DNA from: a virus
DNA: 64,000 nucleotides
Virus record (IMG/VR): IMGVR_UViG_3300047557_002769
Coordinates: 1 to 64,000 of that record
Direction: 5' to 3' (one strand)
Position 1 is the stretch's first letter, and each line of letters starts with the position of its first letter. The position numbers and the translations under genes were made by a program. The notes below the pieces were generated by a model. The model saw nothing but the letters and a program-made list of their open reading frames with translations, had not been told where the DNA came from and did not search any database. This document shows positions 51,198 through 58,607 of this stretch, one piece after another.

Positions 51198-51443
51198 TCA
51201 TTTTCTAGACAATTTATCGGAAAGATTACTCTTGTAATTAGCAGCACCAATTCTCGATAAAACCTCTCGGAAACCGTCATCCGTTCTACGGATACCTAGA
51301 CGTACCGAATCACCCATTGCAGGCGCACCCATTACAATCTCCAAATTTGGATTCTGTTCAAGGTATTCCTGCCGCGAGGAATAGGACATCAGCTTATCAA
51401 AAACTTCACCGGTTTCTTTATTTAAGAAAGTGTACGTAGGCAT
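51198..51443 (-). CDS. Conserved small phage protein, FmdB-like start (81 aa)
   Basis: MPTYTFLNKETGEVFDKLMS then SRQEYLEQNPNLEIVMGAPA and DGFREVLSRIGAANYKS. This layout recurs in T4-like marine phages; the first lines resemble the FmdB/CxxC regulatory-protein fold but lack the zinc cysteines. Function unknown. ATG at 51443 chosen because TATAAATA ends 5 bases upstream; a frame start at 51464 would span the promoter. It is followed by a strong terminator, so it may form its own late unit. Confidence 0.7.
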   Translation of the reverse strand: MPTYTFLNKETGEVFDKLMSYSSRQEYLEQNPNLEIVMGAPAMGDSVRLGIRRTDDGFREVLSRIGAANYKSNLSDKLSRK

Positions 51444-51448
51444 ATTTT

Positions 51449-51456
51449 TATTTATA
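51449..51456 (-). promoter_or_regulatory. Late promoter, exact TATAAATA, 5 bases before start
   Basis: Minus-strand TATAAATA with spacer AAAAT to the ATG at 51443 and no Shine-Dalgarno; it overlaps the upstream stop codon (51452-51454). With the terminator at 51134-51164 it would bound a single-gene late transcript. Confidence 0.6.
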
Positions 51457-51985
51457 CAAACCAACTAGGAACTTCTCTTTTTTTCCAGCTTGCAAAAGAT
51501 TTTTTCGCACCTGTGTAATAATTACGGTAGCTATGGATCGCATTAGGTACTTTATATTCGTCGGGCATTGCCGGGGTAGGATCTGATAACCAGCCTTTAA
51601 TAGGAATATTATTAGGAGGAGTCTCAAACCATACCTTCATTCGCTCGGCCGAATGAACTTTATCGTACCTGTACGTATATTCTTTAAGCAACTCTACCCA
51701 GAGGGAGAATAGCCAACGGTAGTGAGTAATAGAAGCTCTTACCCAGATACCAGATGGATGCTTTACATGAGATGCTTTCCAGATATGTTGCTCCCTCTCA
51801 TCCTCAAGTAACCACCTCTGAATATTACGGTTATTAACCGTCTTACCGGTATACGGAACACCATCAAGAACACGATGCGCAGTTGACATAAGTTGCCCGT
51901 ATTCTAGTACCATCTTAACAACATGCTTATCTACATGCTGCGTAGCACAATCAGTAGGCTCATTACTTAAGAAAAAGATATTCAA
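51452..51985 (-). CDS. Conserved phage protein of unknown function (177 aa)
   Basis: Landmarks CATQHVDKHVVKMVLEYGQL then MSTAHRVLDG, SHVKHPSGIWVRASITHYRW, YRYDKVHSAERMKVW and TPAMPDEYKVPNAIHSYRNY. The dense His/Trp/Tyr conservation pattern suggests an enzyme, possibly acting on nucleic acid. It is a recurring gene of T4-like phages, but I cannot assign a reaction. Overlaps the next upstream gene by 4 bases. Confidence 0.6.
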   Translation of the reverse strand: MNIFFLSNEPTDCATQHVDKHVVKMVLEYGQLMSTAHRVLDGVPYTGKTVNNRNIQRWLLEDEREQHIWKASHVKHPSGIWVRASITHYRWLFSLWVELLKEYTYRYDKVHSAERMKVWFETPPNNIPIKGWLSDPTPAMPDEYKVPNAIHSYRNYYTGAKKSFASWKKREVPSWFV

Positions 51986-52176
51986 AGGGACCTCGTAAAT
52001 ACATCTTCAATCACGTAAACATTAAAAGAGACCTCTTCTTTTGTTTCACGCATAATTTTAGCTTTAGCTTCTTCAACTGCTGGTACACTTGCAAACACAC
52101 CTACATGCGTACTTTTTTTAGCGCGCCCAATTTTATCGAGAACGCTATACTCTAGATTATATACACAGCTTCTCAT
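51982..52176 (-). CDS. Small hypothetical protein (64 aa)
   Basis: MRSCVYNLEYSVLDKIGRAK then GVFASVPAVEEAKAKIMRET and FNVYVIEDVFTRSL. Alternating strands and one helix, a small alpha/beta domain. No family recognised. Overlaps both neighbours by 4 bases, so it is part of a tight operon with the DsbA-like gene. Confidence 0.55.
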   Translation of the reverse strand: MRSCVYNLEYSVLDKIGRAKKSTHVGVFASVPAVEEAKAKIMRETKEEVSFNVYVIEDVFTRSL

Positions 52177-52451
52177 GCTGCATTAATCCCTAGAGAAGTT
52201 TCACCAGTAAGTTGCTGGTACATTTGCTCGAACTCTTCATGATCAGCAACTTCGTTAGAGAAGTTTTGCTTATGATAAGTCTTTACCAGTTTACGGAACG
52301 TTTTCTTATTAAGCTGATATTCTTCGCTGATGTTTTTAATAGCTTCACGAATAAAATCTCGCTCACCTTCAATACGAGTCAACGAACTAGAAATTTCGAC
52401 CATACAGTCTTTAATAGCCTTTCGGGCTGCGGGATCTTGCGGCAAACTCAT
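52173..52451 (-). CDS. dsbA: DsbA-like double-stranded DNA-binding protein (92 aa)
   Basis: The segment REAIKNISEEYQLNKKTFRK then LVKTYHKQNFSNEVADHEEF and EQMYQQLTG parallels T4 DsbA (RAKDELGVDGKMFNRLLALY, HKDNRDVFEAETEEVVELYD). T4 DsbA binds late promoters and enhances late transcription. Length 92 versus 89 in T4. It lies between rnh and gp33, the T4 gene order. Good GGAGGTG ribosome binding site. Not the thiol oxidase of the same name. Confidence 0.7.
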   Translation of the reverse strand: MSLPQDPAARKAIKDCMVEISSSLTRIEGERDFIREAIKNISEEYQLNKKTFRKLVKTYHKQNFSNEVADHEEFEQMYQQLTGETSLGINAA

Positions 52452-52481
52452 TCACACCTCCAATAGTTAAACAATTATAAA

Positions 52482-52835
52482 TTAACGCCTCATCGATGCA
52501 ACATCTTTCGCTGCATCGTCGTTAAAGATAGGAACCAGATTAGACTTATGCATAGCAGCAATACCGACAATTTTATCACCGGTATATACCTTACGCTCTC
52601 CACAAGTCACCGCACCCTTAACATGCAAGTTAAGGCTAGGAACCGTAGCACTTTCTCTAACAGGGGATTTAGCATAGATAGTAGGCGCGCTAGACGTTTT
52701 AAGTTTCTTGCTTCGCGTCTTACCAGTAGGATCAATTCCGTACTTCGCACACCAAGCAGCATATTCGTCTCGCTCACGCTTAGACTTCTGCTTAGGCTTT
52801 ACCTTAGAAGAATAGTTAGTATAGATCAGACTCAT
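52482..52835 (-). CDS. Conserved hypothetical protein (117 aa)
   Basis: Basic N-terminus (SSKVKPKQKSKRERDEYAAW, then CAKYGIDPTGKTRSKKLK) and a conserved C-terminus GAVTCGERKVYTGDKIVGIA then AMHKSNLVPIFNDDAAKDVA and SMRR. The latter block is repeatedly seen in T4-like marine phages. Function unknown; DNA or RNA contact is possible from charge. It has the best sigma70-type promoter of the window and a hairpin touching its ribosome binding site. Confidence 0.7.
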   Translation of the reverse strand: MSLIYTNYSSKVKPKQKSKRERDEYAAWCAKYGIDPTGKTRSKKLKTSSAPTIYAKSPVRESATVPSLNLHVKGAVTCGERKVYTGDKIVGIAAMHKSNLVPIFNDDAAKDVASMRR

Positions 52836-52842
52836 ATCAACT

Positions 52843-52858
52843 CCTTAACAAAGTTAAG
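52843..52858 (-). promoter_or_regulatory. Hairpin overlapping the ribosome binding site of 52482-52835
   Basis: CTTAAC-TTT-GTTAAG, a perfect 6-bp stem with a 3-base loop, whose 3' arm runs into the AAGGAG Shine-Dalgarno 8 bases before the ATG. It could act as a translational operator. Confidence 0.4.
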
Positions 52859-52860
52859 AC

Positions 52861-52889
52861 ATTATATAATAAAACAATTATAATTTCAA
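52861..52889 (-). promoter_or_regulatory. Sigma70-type promoter (TTGAAA - 17 - TATAAT)
   Basis: Minus-strand -35 TTGAAA at 52889-52884 and -10 TATAAT at 52866-52861, spacer exactly 17. It gives a leader of about 20 bases to the gene at 52482-52835. Probably an early promoter read by host polymerase for the dsbA-like operon. Confidence 0.75.
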
Positions 52890-52918
52890 GTTACGTTTGA
52901 TATTCTTTACATTATATG

Positions 52919-52989
52919 ATCTCTCTGCAGAAGAATAGCTGGTATTAACAACCCAGCTTTCTTTTTTCTTAAACCACTTGCAGAGAGAT
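52919..52989 (-). other. 71-base structured element after the DUF6433-like gene
   Basis: An outer perfect 11-bp stem (ATCTCTCTGCA, 52919-52929, with TGCAGAGAGAT, 52979-52989) encloses an inner stem AAGAA-T-AGCTGG (52931-52942) with CCAGCT-TTCTT (52953-52963). It begins 1 base after the stop of 52991-53455 and ends 30 bases before the sigma70 promoter. No tRNA T arm and no U-tract are present. Terminator-like insulation, RNA processing or a small RNA are possible. Confidence 0.55.
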
Positions 52990-52990
52990 T

Positions 52991-53455
52991 TTAAGCTAAA
53001 GGGGACTCTGCCTCTTTTGAAGCTTCTTTAGGAGGTAAAGCATTAGGGTAAGCCTCCCGTACAATATCTTCTTTTAGAGACTTATACTTCTTAGAAAGAT
53101 TTCTATCCTTAGCTAGACAAATAAGTTCAGCTTCTGATACGTGAAGCCCTTCAAGCATTTCGATAAAAAGACGTTCTTTTCTAATCGGAGTAATTTTCTG
53201 GTTAGGATCTAACCAAATGTAAAAACGTCGGTACTCTAGATGCAGGGTACTTTCATGATAGCCGATAGGCTTACCTGTTTCTTTACGGAAAGGTGGCTCG
53301 CCTTCCGGTAGACTCATTTTTACGTTTTTATCAAAGTTAATCCGCATTAGAGCTCGTAAAACAGGTGACTCATACTTTTTAAGCACGGCAACTTTTTCTT
53401 GTTTTGTCTTTGCCTTTTCAAACAAATCAAGAATCTCAGATTGTAGTAATGACAT
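52991..53455 (-). CDS. DUF6433-like conserved phage protein (154 aa)
   Basis: Landmarks: LFEKAKTKQEKVAVLKKYES then PVLRALMRINFDKNVKMSLP, EGEPPFRKE, LHLEYRRFYIWLDPNQKITP and LFIEMLEGLHVSEAELICLA. This layout recurs next to rnh in T4-like phages (DUF6433). Function unknown. Start overlaps the rnh stop by 1 base. Confidence 0.7.
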   Translation of the reverse strand: MSLLQSEILDLFEKAKTKQEKVAVLKKYESPVLRALMRINFDKNVKMSLPEGEPPFRKETGKPIGYHESTLHLEYRRFYIWLDPNQKITPIRKERLFIEMLEGLHVSEAELICLAKDRNLSKKYKSLKEDIVREAYPNALPPKEASKEAESPLA

Positions 53456-54339
53456 TAAAACTCCTCTAGATGCTCCATTAGCATCTTCATTCTGTTAGCG
53501 ATAAAATAATCCAGAATCTTACTCTTGTCATTCTTTTGGTAAGATACGAAAGTATTTATGATACTGTCTTTAATATTGGAAGGAATGCAAGTAAAGTCTA
53601 CTAGCATCTTATTACGATCAAAGTTACGCTGAAAGATCACATCGGTAGGCCTACTAGAAGGGTTATTGAACCATTCAGTAAGTTTCTTTGAAGAAACTGG
53701 TCTCTGTCTTTCACCTTTAATAAAGGCATCATCCGGTGTAAGTACATTAGGAATACCATCCCCTGTATCACCCTTAATAATATGTTCAAAGACGTAAGCG
53801 TCAGGGGTTGAATCAGGTTTAATAAACTTCTTATGAACCGGGGAGAACTGCTTTACATGCTTATATTTTTGCAGTTGAATAAAGTCATGATCACCGGAGA
53901 TAATAAGTAGAGGATTGGGTTCTGAAATTAACGTACCTTCCTTTACATCATTATCCACACTCCACTCTGCTAAAGCTGCAATTACGTCATCAGCTTCAGC
54001 GCCTTCTATCTCAATAACTTTATACGGGAATACAGCTTTAATTTCTTCCTTAATTGTATTGATACTGTCAAAGATAAGAGCCCAATTTAGACCGGATTCT
54101 TCTCTGTTCTTTTTACGATTAGCCTTATAGTATGGGAAATGCTGTTTACGCCAATACTTCTTACTGTCACAAGCAAGAACTATGTCACCGTATTCCCGTT
54201 GAAATTTTACCTTATGACTCCTAATAGTATTAAGAACCATATGGCGGAGCAAATCTACCTCAATTTCAACGTCACGTCTATTACCAAGCTCAGCCATTAG
54301 ATTAGAAATAATGGTCTGGCTATAATCAATAATAATCAC
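53455..54339 (-). CDS. rnh: RNase H / 5'-3' flap exonuclease (294 aa)
   Basis: T4 Rnh family (FEN-1-like) removing Okazaki primers. MIIIDYSQTIISNLMAEL (first Asp), GDIVLACDSKKYWRKQHFPY then YKANRKKNRE (helical clamp basic residues), EIEGAEADDVIAALAEW and LLIISGDHDFIQLQKYKHVK hold the acidic metal ligands; GDTGDGIPNVL is the helix-hairpin-helix-like turn. Length matches T4 Rnh (305 aa). Works with gp32, gp59 and the downstream block. Confidence 0.92.
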   Translation of the reverse strand: MIIIDYSQTIISNLMAELGNRRDVEIEVDLLRHMVLNTIRSHKVKFQREYGDIVLACDSKKYWRKQHFPYYKANRKKNREESGLNWALIFDSINTIKEEIKAVFPYKVIEIEGAEADDVIAALAEWSVDNDVKEGTLISEPNPLLIISGDHDFIQLQKYKHVKQFSPVHKKFIKPDSTPDAYVFEHIIKGDTGDGIPNVLTPDDAFIKGERQRPVSSKKLTEWFNNPSSRPTDVIFQRNFDRNKMLVDFTCIPSNIKDSIINTFVSYQKNDKSKILDYFIANRMKMLMEHLEEF

Positions 54340-55409
54340 TTTATTACTCTCACAATCAAACAGTCTTCGTTAATACGACCGGTAACAGGCGACTCTTTAG
54401 TAGTCAGCTCGCTAAGAATTCTACGTAGTTGGGTTTTACCCGCATTAAGCAATTTAGTAAGAACTTCTTGTGGCTTGCGAAGCGTCTTTTGTTCACATTT
54501 CTCAGGATCGTAATTCTGCAGGCTTGTACCTTTAACCTGAATACCATCAGAAGAGTCCGAACGATACGCTGCAAGCTTTTTATACTTAGTATTATACACC
54601 CATACCTGCTCTGCCCCTACAATAGTTGTAGGATGAACAGATTTAATTTTAAGTTCAGGATCCTCGACTTTATACTTCAGCTTAGCGATCTGCACACCGG
54701 CAGGCTTTTTCTTTTTAACTCTAGGCTTACGATTTGCTTTCTTAAACTGGTCGTAAACTGTAACCGCGTCAAGCCAGGCTTTGAGAAGCTTAATAATCTT
54801 AGGAGTTTTCTTCTTTACAGCTTTAGAATAGCCTTCTGAAAAAGCGGGATCTTTATCCTCATAAAGAGTAATAAACTCTCCAGCCTTTCTCTTAATCCAT
54901 GCTTCAATAAAAGTATTATACGCTCCAGGAATAGAACGAGCTTTCATATCAGACTGCAGGTCAAGCTCTTTACCTTCTGTAATAAAAAGATCAAGAGCAT
55001 GCTCGAGCTCGCCAATATACTCCTTGGCTCTTTGCTCCGTATAATCCCTTACGGTAGGCTTATTATTAAGTACCGCAGGTGTAATTTCTCTTAACGGGGT
55101 GTTATTAAGCAAGACATCGACATACTCACCAAGCTTATTTTGATGAATAGGTTTTAGCTGGTTGCCGTTGACAACTAGCCTAGCCAACCATCCCATTACT
55201 ACTTGAATATGGGCTTCGGGTATACGGTCGAAAATTTTTAGAGGTTCGCGACCGAACTTAGCAATAACGTAATTTCGAATATAACCACGAGCTTCCTTTC
55301 TATCAACGTTCGTATGATACCAAGTAAAAGCTCTGGTAAGCGCAGAATTATAATCCACCATGGTTGGCGTAATGCCAGCCGGTTCTAGAATCTTATGCCG
55401 CAAGTTCAA
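54336..55409 (-). CDS. Conserved phage protein of unknown function (357 aa)
   Basis: Helical N-terminal two thirds (EARGYIRNYVIAKFGREPLK; YTEQRAKEYIGELEHALDLF), a very basic linker NRKPRVKKKKPAGVQI and a beta-rich C-terminal domain (LKYKVEDPELKIKSVHPTTI, VGAEQVWVYNTKYKKLAAYR, GTSLQNYDPEKCEQKTLRKP). The basic hinge suggests nucleic-acid contact. It is kept beside rnh in marine T4-like phages. No function assigned. Overlaps both neighbours by a few bases. Confidence 0.6.
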   Translation of the reverse strand: MNLRHKILEPAGITPTMVDYNSALTRAFTWYHTNVDRKEARGYIRNYVIAKFGREPLKIFDRIPEAHIQVVMGWLARLVVNGNQLKPIHQNKLGEYVDVLLNNTPLREITPAVLNNKPTVRDYTEQRAKEYIGELEHALDLFITEGKELDLQSDMKARSIPGAYNTFIEAWIKRKAGEFITLYEDKDPAFSEGYSKAVKKKTPKIIKLLKAWLDAVTVYDQFKKANRKPRVKKKKPAGVQIAKLKYKVEDPELKIKSVHPTTIVGAEQVWVYNTKYKKLAAYRSDSSDGIQVKGTSLQNYDPEKCEQKTLRKPQEVLTKLLNAGKTQLRRILSELTTKESPVTGRINEDCLIVRVIK

Positions 55410-55686
55410 ACCTCACACGAGTAATTGCATCGTAACGAAATGAACGCCATTCTTGTTTGTCAAGATCGAATACTGCACATACATCTTCATTTACTGCTTT
55501 GGTTCGATCAGTCTTTTTTTCATATGACTTTACTCTCGACTCGCTAAGAGTGCAGTGCATTTCACGAGTTGTCCCGTCTTTCTTAAGAAAGGTAACGTAA
55601 ATCGGGCCATGCTTTAGATGTTCATTAAGCCATTCCCTAAAGGAAGCTTTATCTTTATCGTCAAATTTACTGTAACTATTTTCCAT
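55393..55686 (-). CDS. Sm-like/WYL_2 (DUF2693) domain protein (97 aa)
   Basis: GPIYVTFLKKDGTTREMHCT then LSESRVK and VCAVFDLDKQEWRSFRYDAI with TRVRFEL: the strand pattern of the SH3-like WYL_2/DUF2693 phage family, which may bind nucleic acid. The start at 55686 was chosen because AGAGGTG precedes it by 5 bases; an ATG 18 bases upstream lacks a site. Function not established. Confidence 0.7.
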   Translation of the reverse strand: MENSYSKFDDKDKASFREWLNEHLKHGPIYVTFLKKDGTTREMHCTLSESRVKSYEKKTDRTKAVNEDVCAVFDLDKQEWRSFRYDAITRVRFELAA

Positions 55687-55732
55687 AATTTCACCTCTTG
55701 TCATATTATAAAAGCTTTCAAAATGAGTTCAA

Positions 55733-56677
55733 CTATTTACGGAATACCTTATCCATAATCTCTTTTGGTATCTCATGAATTTTTGATCTTTGGATTCTTA
55801 CTTCGCTCGGATCCCTCTTTATACGATTATAGAATACTTTGTTCCATGTTCGTTTTTGAATAGGTTCTTCCGATTCTGGTTTAGATTCTGGTTCAAGAAA
55901 ATTTATTTCTTCTTCCGGTGCTTCAGGTGGTTTGTTACGTAGAGAAATATTAGCTGCAATCAATAGCAAAATAGCTAAAGGATCAAAGACAAATATCAAT
56001 GTAATGATGACCCATCGTACAGCTTTTTCTAATGTATTTACTTCTGGGTCGTCACCATAAATTAGTGCAGCAATATATTTTATAGGTCCGACCTCTGCTT
56101 CGACTTTTCGAAGTTCTGCTGCTTTCGGTGCTCTTTCTTCGTTAAGTCTTGCAATTGCGGATTGACTTGTTTCGATTTGCTTTGCAAGAGCTGCTCTTTC
56201 TCGTGCCTGTTGTTTTCGGATATTGACAGACTTATCGACACCGGATTCGGAGTTACCTCTGGTGAGGGCTTGGTTGACTTGTTGATCAAGTTGAATAAGC
56301 GCGGCACGAGCATCATTTATGTTGTCCCTTTCAACTTTGATTTTTTCGTCAATTATAGATAGTTTAGCTGATACTTCTCCGGTTGGCATCGCCTGGTCTA
56401 AATGGGCTTTAGAAAGATAGCCAAAAATACCCATTGAGGTAATAAGAGAAAGTATTACAACTGAACCCGTTAGATAATACTTAATGGATCTAGGTGAGAT
56501 ATCCCAATTACGGTACAGCCAAGATGCAGTGACAAGTTTGGCTAGCTCTAATACACCACCCATAACTGCAATAGAGATAGGTGCAGCTGCAAAAATAGCA
56601 ATTAAACCTACTACTGAAAAGTAAGCCGCGACCCCTGAAAGAGCCACTGCAGTAGCTAGCGTTAGAATTGAAAGCAT
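55733..56677 (-). CDS. Membrane protein with periplasmic-type coiled coil (314 aa)
   Basis: Hydrophobic helices at about 2-34 (SILTLATAVALSGVAAYFSV; IAIFAAAPISIAVMGGVLEL), 68-88 (YLTGSVVILSLITSMGIFGY) and 219-243 (WVIITLIFVFDPLAILLLIA). A long coiled coil between 100 and 200 (IIDEKIKVERDNINDARAAL) is flanked by membrane segments, and the cytoplasmic tail is Pro/Glu-rich and basic. The V-F-D-P-L-A-I-L-L-L end motif recurs in marine T4-like phages. Possibly alters the host envelope; function unknown. Confidence 0.65.
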   Translation of the reverse strand: MLSILTLATAVALSGVAAYFSVVGLIAIFAAAPISIAVMGGVLELAKLVTASWLYRNWDISPRSIKYYLTGSVVILSLITSMGIFGYLSKAHLDQAMPTGEVSAKLSIIDEKIKVERDNINDARAALIQLDQQVNQALTRGNSESGVDKSVNIRKQQARERAALAKQIETSQSAIARLNEERAPKAAELRKVEAEVGPIKYIAALIYGDDPEVNTLEKAVRWVIITLIFVFDPLAILLLIAANISLRNKPPEAPEEEINFLEPESKPESEEPIQKRTWNKVFYNRIKRDPSEVRIQRSKIHEIPKEIMDKVFRK

Positions 56678-57078
56678 TATAGTTTAACGTGACTTTTGTG
56701 AATCTTACACTGTATCCACGAGTTATACCACTTATCTCTATCTTCTAATACACAGCGTACGAATTGCTCTTTAGCTTCTAAGTAATTAGTTGTGCCTTTA
56801 TTAGGACACAAATGGATGATTTCTCTCTTAAAGTTTTCTTTGCCTAGTTGCTCGATATCTGCTTTGAGCTCATCAGAAGACGACCAATACTCTTTCCAGT
56901 CGGATTCTGCTTTGTATCTTTTTCGGACTTTGTTGACCTGTTTCCGTTTTGTTGACCAGAAGAATTTTTTCCCAATGTATTGTCTACCAGATAGCAGATT
57001 CGTGATGATGTATACAAAACCATAATATTCTCCAGGTGTCAAGAAAGGTTCATTATTATAAAGCCATTCACTATTCAT
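56677..57078 (-). CDS. GIY-YIG-type endonuclease (133 aa)
   Basis: GIY-YIG core in variant form: YGFVYIITNLLSGRQYIGKK (G-F-V-Y ... Y-I-G), KFFWSTKRK, a W-K-E-Y-W-S-S-S-D-E-L segment and EAKEQFVRCVLEDRDKWYNS with the catalytic Glu (K-E-Q). Similar proteins occur in T4-like phages as putative putative homing or host-DNA nucleases; freestanding, with no DNA-binding tail seen. The start overlaps the stop of the zinc-ribbon gene as ATGA. Confidence 0.75.
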   Translation of the reverse strand: MNSEWLYNNEPFLTPGEYYGFVYIITNLLSGRQYIGKKFFWSTKRKQVNKVRKRYKAESDWKEYWSSSDELKADIEQLGKENFKREIIHLCPNKGTTNYLEAKEQFVRCVLEDRDKWYNSWIQCKIHKSHVKL

Positions 57079-57224
57079 TCAAAGTCTTCCGTTTCATTGT
57101 CGTCATCTTCTTCTATTTGACCACCACAAAACGGACAGAAGTTTACTTCGTAGTAGGTTTCATCTAAGGAATGTTTAACTTTAAATTCAGCATCGCAACT
57201 ATCACAGTTATAGTTTCTTTGCAT
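57075..57224 (-). CDS. Small zinc-ribbon protein (49 aa)
   Basis: Missed by length cut-offs. MQRNYNCDSCDAEFKVKHSL then DETYYEVNFCPFCGGQIEED and an acidic tail DDNETEDFE. C-x-x-C (residues 7 and 10) and C-P-F-C-G make a four-Cys zinc ribbon. It overlaps the upstream cytidylyltransferase 3' end by 17 bases and the downstream GIY-YIG start as ATGA. A regulatory or nucleic-acid role is possible. Confidence 0.75.
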   Translation of the reverse strand: MQRNYNCDSCDAEFKVKHSLDETYYEVNFCPFCGGQIEEDDDNETEDFE

Positions 57225-57657
57225 CGTCGGTTTCCTTTTCTTTCTTTAACTGAGCTTCTGCAACCCTATTGCGTAGCTCCGTTGTTGAAAAGCTATGCTG
57301 TCTACTGTTAAAGTAAACTTCCATGGGAAGATTAAACCCGGTAAATTGTTTATCCTTATACTCTTCTCCGATAATTCGAACATCAATAGGATAAGAAAGC
57401 AGAATATCCATTAGTTCTTTTTCGGTAGTATAGGGTACTACTTCATTAACATATTTACACGATTGCACCTGAATAAAACGCTCAAACAAAGTCTGAACAG
57501 GTTTATTTTTCCAGGTACGATCAACAGTTGGATCAGACTGTAGACCAACAATTAGATAATCACATTGTTCTTTTGCTTCTTTAAGCATCATATTATGGCC
57601 GGCATGAAAAAGATCAAAAGTACTAGCTGTAAATCCAATACGCATATTATTCTTCAT
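57208..57657 (-). CDS. Cytidylyltransferase-like nucleotidyltransferase (149 aa)
   Basis: HxGH superfamily: TASTFDLFHAGHNMMLKEAK (H18-A-G-H21), CDYLIVGLQSDPTVDR, IRIIGEEY-like VRIIGEEYKDKQ, and the late motif FSTTELRNRV (I-S-T-T-x-L-R). Similar to glycerol-3-phosphate cytidylyltransferase (TagD). It probably activates a phosphorylated sugar or alcohol with CTP; the target is unknown. It lies after dCMP deaminase and overlaps it by 11 bases. GAGGTG ribosome binding site supports this start. Confidence 0.8.
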   Translation of the reverse strand: MKNNMRIGFTASTFDLFHAGHNMMLKEAKEQCDYLIVGLQSDPTVDRTWKNKPVQTLFERFIQVQSCKYVNEVVPYTTEKELMDILLSYPIDVRIIGEEYKDKQFTGFNLPMEVYFNSRQHSFSTTELRNRVAEAQLKKEKETDDAKKL

Positions 57658-58087
57658 GTATCACCTCTACATTGCACTTTCTTAAAAATTCTACACCGTC
57701 ATTATTTCTGTAATGATTGCGATAGTATACTTTACTTATACCAGCACCGTAAATAAGCTTTGCGCACTCCATACACGGCGCATGTGTAATAAACATATCT
57801 GAATTAAGACCTGATTCAGATGACCGCGCTAGCTTTGCAATTGCATTTGCTTCAGCATGAATAACTTCAGGCTTGGTTTTTGTTGAGTATCTTGTGACTG
57901 ATCCGGTATTTTCTAAGATCATATCTTCACAATTGTTGTCCCAACCAGAAGGTGTACCGTTATAGCCAATACTTATAACTCTATTTTCTTTTACGACAAT
58001 AGCACCAACTTTAAGGCGTTTAGCTTTTGAAAGGGCAGCGTACGTTTCTGCTACTTTCATATGAGCTTTGATCATTTCAGTCTTCAT
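57647..58087 (-). CDS. cd: dCMP deaminase (146 aa)
   Basis: Deaminates dCMP to dUMP for thymidylate synthesis. Zinc and catalytic residues: H77-A-E79 in VIHAEANAIAKL and C105-x-x-C108 in APCMECAKLI. GYNGTPSGWDNNCED is the substrate loop typical of dCMP deaminases. It supplies substrate to ThyX (62397-63140) and is grouped with the ribonucleotide reductase genes. Overlaps the upstream cupin gene by 11 bases. Confidence 0.93.
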   Translation of the reverse strand: MKTEMIKAHMKVAETYAALSKAKRLKVGAIVVKENRVISIGYNGTPSGWDNNCEDMILENTGSVTRYSTKTKPEVIHAEANAIAKLARSSESGLNSDMFITHAPCMECAKLIYGAGISKVYYRNHYRNNDGVEFLRKCNVEVIHEE

Positions 58088-58607
58088 TAATCAGCATGTC
58101 CCCTGATCCGGGTTTAAGCGTACCTTCTTTTTCAGCGCGTTTAAACATTCGATCTTTATCTTTTTCGGAAGCTGTAAATGCCATGCGCCCGGTCTTCTTA
58201 CCAACAATCCTAGAAATTTCACCCCAGCCATGAAACTTATGATCTGGATCATGCTTTTTATCTTCTGGAGCTTCAGGTACGATAATATCACCGCTAGCGT
58301 CTCTTACTGCATGAATACAACAAACGACAGTATCTGGAGTAAGAGCTGTGATTTCGTGCTCTCTAAATGAACGAGTTACAAAGGTTGAAACAGCTTCGTA
58401 CTCTTTTGTTTCTTCTTGAATACCGACCTCAGGAACAGCGGAAAACTTGACTCTTACCCTACCAGCTGCGACCATTGTTACATGATCATAATCATGATGA
58501 TGCCCACAGTAAGTCTGATTTGCCTCGGTAAATCGCATCTCCTTAACATAGATGTTATGCTGGAAGATATGATTAACTTCCATTTTTAAGTTTTCATTCT
58601 TATTCAT
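58077..58607 (-). CDS. Cupin-fold protein (176 aa)
   Basis: Cupin motif 1: YCGHHHDYDHVTMVAAGRVR (three His available for metal, G at the end); motif 2: HEITALTPDTVVCCIHAVRD. The C-terminus is charged (ASEKDKDRMFKRAEKEGTLK). Single-domain beta barrel; metal binding likely. It sits between NrdB and dCMP deaminase, overlapping both. A role in small-molecule or nucleotide metabolism is guessed from position. Reaction unknown. Confidence 0.65.
   Translation of the reverse strand: MNKNENLKMEVNHIFQHNIYVKEMRFTEANQTYCGHHHDYDHVTMVAAGRVRVKFSAVPEVGIQEETKEYEAVSTFVTRSFREHEITALTPDTVVCCIHAVRDASGDIIVPEAPEDKKHDPDHKFHGWGEISRIVGKKTGRMAFTASEKDKDRMFKRAEKEGTLKPGSGDMLINED

Noticed and set aside
51444-51464. Earlier start for the 81-aa protein
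   Set aside because: It would place the TATAAATA promoter inside the gene; the ATG at 51443 gives the conserved MPTYTF start.
52919-52989. Possible tRNA-Asn(GTT) on the minus strand
   Set aside because: Acceptor-like stem and a TTGTTAA stretch exist, but the anticodon stem does not pair in register and there is no T arm or D arm.
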